This document shows, piece after piece, positions 37,440-43,086 of a DNA stretch of 43,086 bases (its first letter is position 1; each line of letters opens with the position of its first letter). Source of the DNA: Burkholderiaceae bacterium (lineage in GTDB: Bacteria > Pseudomonadota > Gammaproteobacteria > Burkholderiales > Burkholderiaceae_E); NCBI GenBank assembly GCA_021463505.1, contig JAJTYR010000028.1, forward strand, positions 1 through 43,086. Reading direction: 5' to 3'. Both the position numbers and the translations under genes were made by a program. The notes below the pieces were generated by a model that was not told the origin of the DNA, did not search any database, and was given only the letters and a program-made list of their open reading frames with translations.

Positions 37440-38648
37440 CTAATCCGCCGGGGCCGGATGCAGGATCGCGGCGCGGCGCGCGCGCAGCGCGGCGCCGATC
37501 ATCAGCAGCGTGCAACTGGCGAGCATGGCCACCAGACCGGGCCAGCCGCCGGCACTCCAGGCCTTGCCCGCCGCCGTGCCGATGACGCTCGCCCCGAGGT
37601 AATAGCCGAACAGATACAGGGCGGCGGCGAGCGCCGGGCGCTCGGGTGCGCGCCGCGAGACCCAGCCGCTGGCCAGCGCGTGGGCGGCGAAGAAGCCGAA
37701 GGTGCTCAGCGCAACGCCGGCGACGATCGTCGCCAGTGGCGCTGCGAGGGTCACGACGAGGCCAGTGGCCATCAACCCCAGCATGATCCACAGCACGTTG
37801 CGCCGGCCGTGGCGATCGGCCAGGCGTCCGGCCAGTGCCGAGGCGGCGCTGCCCAGCAGGTAGAGCAGGAAGATCGCTCCGATGGCCGACTGCCCCAGCA
37901 TATAGGGCACCGCGATCAGACGGTACGCGAGGTAGTTGTACAGGGCCACGAAGGTGCCCATCAACAGGAAGCCGATCAGGAACAACCAGGGCAGCCCCGG
38001 GTCCGCGAGCATCGTGCGGGCGTCGTGGAGGATGCGCCCGAGTGCCGCGTCGCGTGCACGAAAATGGCGCGAGGCGGGAAGGCGGCGCCAGAACAGCACG
38101 GCGGAAATCACGCCGAGCGCGCCCAGCAGACCCAGCGCGAGACGCCAGGAACCCCAGTCGGTGACGACCGCGGCGAGGAAGCGCCCGCTCATTCCGCCGA
38201 GCGCGTTGCCGCCGATATACAACCCCATTGCGCGGCCCTGGGCGGCGGGTGCGATCTCTTCGGCCAGGTAGGCAATGGCCGCGGCCGGCAGGCCGGCGAT
38301 GGCCACGCCGAGCAGCGCGCGCAGCACCAGCAATTGCGGGAAATCGGCGACGAACGCGGAAACGGTGCAGACAAGGGCCGACGCGACCAGCGACAGCTTC
38401 ATCAGACGCTCGCGCCCGAATCGATCGGACAGCACGCTGGCCGGAATCAGCGTCAGCGCCAGGCCCGCGGTGCCCGCGGAGACCGCCAGGCTGGCCGCCG
38501 CCGGATCGAGCGCAAACTCCCTCGACAGCAGTGGCAGCAGCGGCTGGGTCCCATAGAGCATCGCGAAGCTGGCGAAGCCGCCGAAGAACATCGCGAGGTT
38601 GACGTGCCGGAAGGCGGGCGAGCCCGCGGCGAGGCGTTGGTCCGGCAT
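37440..38648 (-). CDS. MFS transporter, YnfM/AraJ-type
   Basis: 12-segment major facilitator protein, 402 aa. Similarity to E. coli YnfM is visible in FASFAMLYGTQPLLPLLSREF, LSDRFGRERLMKLSL and MGLYIGGNALGGMSGRFLAA (family GLYISGNSIGGMSGR). The second half has the cytoplasmic loop motif GRLADRHGRRNVLW. Most relatives are drug or metabolite exporters; the substrate here is unknown. It is transcribed away from tRNA-Pro, convergent with dctM. ATG complement at 38646-38648. Confidence 0.9.
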   Translation of the reverse strand: MPDQRLAAGSPAFRHVNLAMFFGGFASFAMLYGTQPLLPLLSREFALDPAAASLAVSAGTAGLALTLIPASVLSDRFGRERLMKLSLVASALVCTVSAFVADFPQLLVLRALLGVAIAGLPAAAIAYLAEEIAPAAQGRAMGLYIGGNALGGMSGRFLAAVVTDWGSWRLALGLLGALGVISAVLFWRRLPASRHFRARDAALGRILHDARTMLADPGLPWLFLIGFLLMGTFVALYNYLAYRLIAVPYMLGQSAIGAIFLLYLLGSAASALAGRLADRHGRRNVLWIMLGLMATGLVVTLAAPLATIVAGVALSTFGFFAAHALASGWVSRRAPERPALAAALYLFGYYLGASVIGTAAGKAWSAGGWPGLVAMLASCTLLMIGAALRARRAAILHPAPAD

Positions 38649-38722
38649 GATCGCGGTGTCCGGGTGGATGCGCCAGCGAGGTCTGGTGGCCCCCGTGCCT
38701 GGTTGTGGCGGCGGCGCCGAAT

Positions 38723-38801
<79 letters not shown>

Positions 38802-38894
38802 AATCGCGCACCCCCGGAACGGAAGGCGGCTGAAGCAACCCGATCTGGTCGATGCCCCGGCCGGGTCGGGACTGCCGGGGACCTCGAGCGCAGG

Positions 38895-39878
38895 CTAGCG
38901 GTCACGCTCGATCGAGTAGGCCGCGAAGTATAGCAGGGCGTCCCGATACCCGGAAGCCGATCCTTCGGGCAGCAGCGTCGCGACCGCGGCGCGCGCACCC
39001 GCGGCCTCGGTGGCGGCGCGCTCGCGGGTGTAGGCGAGGGCGCCGGTGCGGTGGATGGCCGCCATGATCGGCTCGAAGTCCGCGGTCGAGCCCTGTTCGA
39101 TCGCGCGGCGCACCAGCGAGCGCTCGGTCATGTCGCCGCGCAGCATCACGTGGATCAGTGGCAGCGTCGGTTTGCCCTCGCGCAGATCGTCGCCAACGTT
39201 CTTGCCAATCTCACCGGGCACCCCCGAGTAGTCGAGCACGTCGTCGATCAGCTGGAACGCGGTGCCGAGCCGGCGCCCGTATTTCGCCGCGGCGGCCTCG
39301 ACCTCGGGTGCGGCATTGCACAGGATCGCGCCCAGTCGCGCCGCCGCTTCGAACAGCTGCGCGGTCTTGTAGCGGATCACCTGCATGTAGCGCGTCTCGT
39401 CGGTGTCGGGATCGTTGCAGTTGATCAGCTGCAGCACCTCGCCTTCGGCGATCGTGTTGGTGGCGTCGGCAAGCACCTTCATCACCCGCATGTCGTCGAC
39501 CTCGACCATCATCTGGAACGCGCGCGTGTAGAGGAAGTCGCCCACCAGTACCGAGGCGGGATTGCCGAAGGCGGCGTTGGCCGTCTGGCGTCCTCGGCGC
39601 AGCGTCGATTCGTCGACCACGTCGTCGTGCAACAGCGTCGCGGTGTGGATGAATTCGACCACGGCTGCCAGGAGATAGTGATTGCTCGCTCCCTTGTAAC
39701 CGAGCGCCCTTGCGACGAGCAACAGCAGGAGCGGGCGCATCCGCTTGCCGCCCGCCCCGATGATGTAGTCGGCGATGCTGTTGATCAGCACGACATCCGA
39801 GCCGAGGCGCTGGCGGATCACGCGGTCGGTTTCGGCGAGGTCCGAAGCCAGGATCGGGAAGAGTTCGGAGGGTTTCAT
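38895..39878 (-). CDS. ispB: Octaprenyl (long-chain polyprenyl) diphosphate synthase IspB
   Basis: Trans-prenyltransferase that makes the ubiquinone side chain. The 327-aa product has the two aspartate-rich motifs LLHDDVVDESTLRRG and QLIDDVLDYSG, plus GGKRMRPLLLLL and GDFLYTRAFQMM. Chain length (C40) is inferred from similarity to IspB and from ubiquinone-8 use in Burkholderiales. ATG complement at 39876-39878 overlaps the stop of a tiny upstream frame (ATG GCC GCG TCA TGA, 39889 to 39875). It is divergent from rplU. Confidence 0.95.
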   Translation of the reverse strand: MKPSELFPILASDLAETDRVIRQRLGSDVVLINSIADYIIGAGGKRMRPLLLLLVARALGYKGASNHYLLAAVVEFIHTATLLHDDVVDESTLRRGRQTANAAFGNPASVLVGDFLYTRAFQMMVEVDDMRVMKVLADATNTIAEGEVLQLINCNDPDTDETRYMQVIRYKTAQLFEAAARLGAILCNAAPEVEAAAAKYGRRLGTAFQLIDDVLDYSGVPGEIGKNVGDDLREGKPTLPLIHVMLRGDMTERSLVRRAIEQGSTADFEPIMAAIHRTGALAYTRERAATEAAGARAAVATLLPEGSASGYRDALLYFAAYSIERDR

Positions 39879-39900
39879 GACGCGGCCATGGCAACCGGCA

Positions 39901-39906
39901 ATTATA
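39901..39906 (-). promoter_or_regulatory. -10 element for ispB
   Basis: The minus strand reads TATAAT exactly at 39906-39901, 22 bases before the ispB ATG, implying a leader of about 16 bases. No convincing -35 hexamer is seen; the expected position overlaps the rplU promoter -35 on the other strand. Confidence 0.5.
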
Positions 39907-39923
39907 GTCGGCGCGCGACGGCT

Positions 39924-39952
39924 TTGACTGGATCGTGCAGTTGTCGGATAAT
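39924..39952 (+). promoter_or_regulatory. Strong sigma70-type promoter for rplU-rpmA
   Basis: TTGACT (39924-39929, five of six), 17-base spacer, GATAAT (39947-39952, five of six). The predicted start is near 39959, giving a very short leader before the rplU Shine-Dalgarno sequence GAGAGG (39966-39971). This is the best promoter in the window, as expected for ribosomal protein genes. Confidence 0.8.
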
Positions 39953-39976
39953 TTCTGGTTTTCCCGAGAGGTTCCC

Positions 39977-40363
39977 ATGTACGCGGTCATAAAAACCGGC
40001 GGCAAGCAGTACAGGGTTGCGGCCGGCGACAAGATCAAGGTAGAACAGGTGCCGGCGGACATCGGAGCTGAAATCACGATCGACCAGGTGCTCGCGGTCG
40101 GTGCGGGCGACCAGCTCTCGGTCGGCGCGCCGCTCGTGTCGGGGGCGACGGTTTCGGCAACGGTGCTCTCCCACGGGCGGCACGACAAGGTCCGCATCTT
40201 CAAGATGCGCCGCCGCAAGCACTATCGCAGGCAGCAGGGCCATCGCCAGAATTTCACCGAGCTGTTCGTGAGCCGCATCGCCTCGGCGATCGGCGAAACC
40301 AGCGCCGCGGCACCCGCGATCGTGCGCCCCGCAGCCGAGGGCGCGTCCGGCGTCGAGCGTTGA
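39977..40363 (+). CDS. rplU: 50S ribosomal protein L21 with C-terminal extension
   Basis: Large-subunit ribosomal protein binding 23S rRNA, 128 aa against the usual 103 or so. The core runs [20 protein letters not shown] to [19 protein letters not shown]. The extra 25-30 residues are rich in Ala, Gly and Glu ([14 protein letters not shown] and onward) and probably disordered. ATG 39977 is preferred over the in-frame upstream ATG at 39935, which would lie inside the promoter. rpmA follows after 13 bases. Confidence 0.97.
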   Translation: MYAVIKTGGKQYRVAAGDKIKVEQVPADIGAEITIDQVLAVGAGDQLSVGAPLVSGATVSATVLSHGRHDKVRIFKMRRRKHYRRQQGHRQNFTELFVSRIASAIGETSAAAPAIVRPAAEGASGVER

Positions 40364-40376
40364 GGAGTCAGGCAAC

Positions 40377-40637
40377 ATGGCACAGAAGAAGGGCGGCGGC
40401 TCGACGCGAAATGGCCGCGATTCGCAACCGAAGATGCTCGGCGTGAAGGCCTTCGGCGGCGAAACCGTCAGCGCCGGATCGATCATCGTGCGCCAGCGCG
40501 GCACGAAATTCCACCCCGGCGTGAACGTCGGGCTGGGCAAGGACCATACGCTGTTCGCGCTGGTCGATGGCCGCGTGAAGTTCGCAGTCAAGGGTCCGCG
40601 CAATCGCAGCACGGTCAGCATCGATCCGCTGCAGTGA
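40377..40637 (+). CDS. rpmA: 50S ribosomal protein L27
   Basis: 86-aa large-subunit protein whose N-terminus reaches the peptidyl-transferase centre. It begins [19 protein letters not shown], so no cleavable N-terminal extension as in Firmicutes. Core segments are [22 protein letters not shown] and [20 protein letters not shown] lies just upstream of ATG 40377. An intrinsic terminator follows, so rplU-rpmA form one transcript. Confidence 0.97.
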   Translation: MAQKKGGGSTRNGRDSQPKMLGVKAFGGETVSAGSIIVRQRGTKFHPGVNVGLGKDHTLFALVDGRVKFAVKGPRNRSTVSIDPLQ

Positions 40638-40658
40638 CACGTTCCGCGGCGCCGCAGC

Positions 40659-40683
40659 AAGCCCCGCCGCGCGGGGCTTTTTT
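40659..40683 (+). terminator. Intrinsic terminator after rpmA
   Basis: AAGCCCCGC (40659-40667), loop CGC, GCGGGGCTT (40671-40679), perfect 9-bp stem with a run of six T residues at 40678-40683. It ends rplU-rpmA; obgE starts 37 bases later and is reached by read-through or its own promoter. Confidence 0.93.
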
Positions 40684-40719
40684 GTCGGCGCGTGCGCGCG
40701 ACGATCGCAGGGCATCACG

Positions 40720-41859
40720 ATGAAGTTCATCGACGAGGCGGCCATCGAGGTCACCGCCGGAAACGGCGGCAACGGCGTCGCGTCGTTTCGCCGCGAGAAG
40801 TTCATTCCGCGAGGCGGCCCCGACGGAGGCGACGGTGGCCACGGCGGCAGCATCCGGGCGCTCGCGGATCGCAATATCAACACGCTGGTCGACTATCGCT
40901 ATCAGCGCAGGTTCGTCGCGAAGAATGGCGAGCGCGGACGTGGTTCGGACCAGTACGGCGCAGCGGCCGACGACATCGTGCTGCGCATGCCGGTCGGCAC
41001 GCAGATCCACGACGAAGACACCGGCGAACTGATCGCCGACCTCACCCAGGACGGGCAGGGAGCCCTGCTGGCGCGCGGCGGCGAGGGCGGCCTGGGCAAC
41101 CTTCGGTTCAAGTCGAGTACCAATCGCGCGCCGCGCCAGTGCACCCCCGGCAGGGAGGGTGAGCAACGCCGCCTGCGGCTCGAGTTGAAGGTGCTGGCCG
41201 ACGTCGGTCTGCTCGGCATGCCCAATGCGGGCAAGTCGACTTTCATCGCTGCGGTAAGCAACGCGCGCCCGAAGATCGCCGACTATCCGTTCACTACGCT
41301 GCATCCGAACCTCGGCGTGGTGCGGGTCGGCGCAGGCAGGAGCTTCGTGGTCGCCGACATCCCCGGGCTGATCGAGGGCGCGGCCGAAGGCGCCGGGCTC
41401 GGGCACCAGTTCCTGCGCCACCTGCAGCGCACGCGACTGCTGTTGCACCTGGTCGACCTGACGCCGTTCGACGCCGATCCGGTGCGTGACGCGCGTGCGA
41501 TCGTGCGCGAATTGCGCAAGTACGACCCGGCACTTGCCGAAAAGCCGCGCTGGCTGGTGCTGAACAAGATCGACATGATTCCCGCCGACGAGCGCGAGGC
41601 CCGCATCGCCGATTTCGCCAGGCGCTACCGTGGCCGCGGGCGTCACGCGATGCCCATCGAGCGCCTGTTCGCGATCTCGGCACTCACCCGCGACGGCTGC
41701 GAGCGGTTGTGCCTGGCCGTCAACGATTACCTCGAATCGATCCGCCCGCCCGAGGCGGCCAGCATCGACGTGCGCTTCGAGCGCCCGCCCGAGCCGGCTG
41801 GCACGCGGGTGCAGGGCGCCGGCGACGACGACCCGTTCGCGGAGACGGCCCATGGCTGA
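40720..41859 (+). CDS. obgE: GTPase Obg (CgtA)
   Basis: Ribosome-associated GTPase acting in 50S assembly and stringent control, 379 aa. The glycine-rich Obg fold comes first ([55 protein letters not shown]), then the G domain with G1 GMPNAGKST, switch I region [17 protein letters not shown]3 [10 protein letters not shown]4 NKID and G5 SAL. The C-terminal tail is acidic (GDDDPFAE). ATG 40720; its last eight bases overlap proB. Confidence 0.97.
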   Translation: MKFIDEAAIEVTAGNGGNGVASFRREKFIPRGGPDGGDGGHGGSIRALADRNINTLVDYRYQRRFVAKNGERGRGSDQYGAAADDIVLRMPVGTQIHDEDTGELIADLTQDGQGALLARGGEGGLGNLRFKSSTNRAPRQCTPGREGEQRRLRLELKVLADVGLLGMPNAGKSTFIAAVSNARPKIADYPFTTLHPNLGVVRVGAGRSFVVADIPGLIEGAAEGAGLGHQFLRHLQRTRLLLHLVDLTPFDADPVRDARAIVRELRKYDPALAEKPRWLVLNKIDMIPADEREARIADFARRYRGRGRHAMPIERLFAISALTRDGCERLCLAVNDYLESIRPPEAASIDVRFERPPEPAGTRVQGAGDDDPFAETAHG

Positions 41860-43018
41860 CCGGTCGGTGGCGCCGCCCGGCGGGATTGCGGCGGCGAACG
41901 CCGTCGCGCCACTGCACGATGGCCGGCGCATCGTCGTGAAGGTCGGCTCGAGCCTCGTGACCAACGAGGGCCGCGGTCTCGACGAGCAGGCGATCTCGGA
42001 ATGGGGTGCGCAGATCGCACAATTGCGCGCGCTCGGCAAGGAAGTCGTGATGGTTTCGTCCGGGGCGGTGGCCGAGGGGACGAAACGGCTCGGCTGGACG
42101 AGGCGGCCGAAGGCGATGCACGAACTGCAGGCGGCCGCGGCGGTCGGGCAGATGGGCCTGGCGCAGGTCTACGAGACCTGCTTTCGCGCGCACGGGCTGG
42201 GCACCGCGCAGGTACTGCTGACGCACGAAGACCTGTCCGATCGCAAGCGCTACCTGAACGCACGCTCGACGCTGCTCGCGCTGCTGGCGCTTGGCGTCGT
42301 GCCGATCATCAACGAGAACGACACCGTCGTCACCGACGAGATCAAGTTCGGCGACAACGACACGCTGGGCGCGCTGGTGGCCAACCTGATCGACGCCGAC
42401 GCGCTGGTGATCCTCACCGACCAGAGCGGACTGTTCACCGCCGACCCGCGGCGCGATCCGCAGGCGCGCCTGCTCGGACGCGTCGTGGCGGGCGATCCGG
42501 CGCTCGAGGCGATGGCGGGTGGCGCCGGCTCGCCGGTTGGCCGCGGCGGCATGATCACCAAGGTGCTCGCAGCCAGGCGTGCTGCCCGCAGTGGCGCACA
42601 TACGGTGGTCGCTTCGGGGCGCGAGGCGGGCGTGCTGCTGCGCCTGGCGCACGGCGAGTCGATCGGCACGCTGTTCATTGCGCAGACGCCACGGATGGCG
42701 GCACGCAAGCAGTGGCTCGCCGACCACCTGCAACTGCGCGGGTCGGTGCGGCTCGATGCCGGCGCAGCGCGCGCACTGGTGGCTGGCGGTCGCAGTCTGC
42801 TGCCGATCGGCGTCACCGAGGTCGGGGGCGACTTCGAGCGCGGCGAGGCGGTCGCGATCCACGACCCCGAAGGGCGCGAGATCGCACGTGGCCTGATCAA
42901 CTATTCGAGTTCGGAGACGCGACGGATCATGCGCCGCCCTTCGTCCGAGATCGAGGCGATCCTCGGCTTCATCGAACAACCCGAACTCGTCCATCGGGAC
43001 AATCTGGTCCTGCGATAG
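41852..43018 (+). CDS. proB: Glutamate 5-kinase
   Basis: Phosphorylates glutamate in the first step of proline synthesis. The 388-aa product has an amino-acid-kinase domain ([64 protein letters not shown]) and a C-terminal PUA domain from about residue 290. The N-terminal 25 residues precede the conserved start and are Ala/Pro-rich. ATG 41852 overlaps obgE by eight bases and has GGAG at 41841-41844. The obgE-proB pairing is standard in betaproteobacteria. Confidence 0.97.
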   Translation: MADRSVAPPGGIAAANAVAPLHDGRRIVVKVGSSLVTNEGRGLDEQAISEWGAQIAQLRALGKEVVMVSSGAVAEGTKRLGWTRRPKAMHELQAAAAVGQMGLAQVYETCFRAHGLGTAQVLLTHEDLSDRKRYLNARSTLLALLALGVVPIINENDTVVTDEIKFGDNDTLGALVANLIDADALVILTDQSGLFTADPRRDPQARLLGRVVAGDPALEAMAGGAGSPVGRGGMITKVLAARRAARSGAHTVVASGREAGVLLRLAHGESIGTLFIAQTPRMAARKQWLADHLQLRGSVRLDAGAARALVAGGRSLLPIGVTEVGGDFERGEAVAIHDPEGREIARGLINYSSSETRRIMRRPSSEIEAILGFIEQPELVHRDNLVLR

Positions 43019-43086
43019 CAGGACCGGATTGCGGCGCAGGCTGACCTGGCGCGCAGCGGCAGGTCAAGCCCGCGAAGCGGGCGGCC
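43019..43086. other. Intergenic end of the window with GAA-loop hairpin
   Basis: After proB: hairpin GCCCGC (43068-43073), loop GAA, GCGGGC (43077-43082). It shares the 13-base core CCCGCGAAGCGGG with the hairpin at 63-79. No gene begins before the window ends. Confidence 0.6.

Overview
The window reads as chromosomal DNA of a very GC-rich betaproteobacterium, most likely of the order Burkholderiales. The gene order ddlB-ftsQ-ftsA-ftsZ ... lpxC ... dciA-like / M23 peptidase / secA / argJ / DUF815 ATPase / Nudix-ThiE, opposed to yacG-zapD-coaE-pilD-pilC-pilB, and later tRNA-Pro / ispB // rplU-rpmA-obgE-proB, is the order I know from Ralstonia and Burkholderia relatives. Species assignment is inference; no 16S or other marker is present.

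Layout. (1) 1-179: repeat- and hairpin-rich leader with no recognisable gene. (2) 180-6361 (+): end of the division and cell-wall cluster (ddlB, ftsQ, ftsA, ftsZ), a peroxiredoxin, lpxC and a 57-aa membrane protein. (3) 6455-6898 (-): DciA/DUF721 protein, divergent from the M23 peptidase. (4) 6961-13969 (+): M23 peptidase, secA, argJ, DUF815 ATPase, Nudix-ThiE fusion. (5) 13988-19764 (-): the pilB-pilC-pilD-coaE-zapD-yacG run, read in that order on the minus strand, then at 19942-21246 (-) a CNNM/CorC membrane protein. (6) 21466-26183 (+): a five-gene branched-chain-amino-acid-type ABC importer (livG-F-K-H-M). (7) 26293-33293 (-): a six-gene CoA-ester operon (hydratase, acyl-CoA dehydrogenase, class III CoA-transferase, MmgE/PrpD, CitE-type lyase, aldehyde dehydrogenase) divergent from a LysR regulator (33451-34383, +), followed by a TRAP importer dctP-Q-M (34546-37401, +). 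(8) 37440-38648 (-): YnfM-type MFS exporter. (9) 38725-38801 (-): tRNA-Pro(CGG); then ispB (-) divergent from rplU-rpmA (+), a clear intrinsic terminator, obgE and proB.

How the genes work together. Regions 2-5 and 9 are housekeeping: peptidoglycan precursor and divisome assembly, lipid A, Sec export, arginine, CoA and proline synthesis, type IV pilus assembly, ribosome assembly. Regions 6-8 are accessory and look inserted between two blocks that are neighbours in relatives. The most interesting part is region 7: its gene set closely resembles the itaconate-degradation locus of Pseudomonas aeruginosa (ich, acyl-CoA dehydrogenase, MmgE/PrpD, ict, ccl, LysR regulator, neighbouring TRAP transporter). 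I infer uptake of itaconate or a related C5 dicarboxylate by DctPQM, CoA activation, hydration and cleavage to acetyl-CoA and pyruvate.

No gene-free stretch exceeds 300 bases. I saw no insertion sequence, phage gene, integrase, CRISPR array or rRNA. I did not find an obviously undescribed system. The best leads are the itaconate-type locus, a lysine in the FtsZ GTP-binding signature, an arginine in the LivF P-loop, a 20-bp perfect palindrome before the LysR gene, and a shared hairpin near both window ends.
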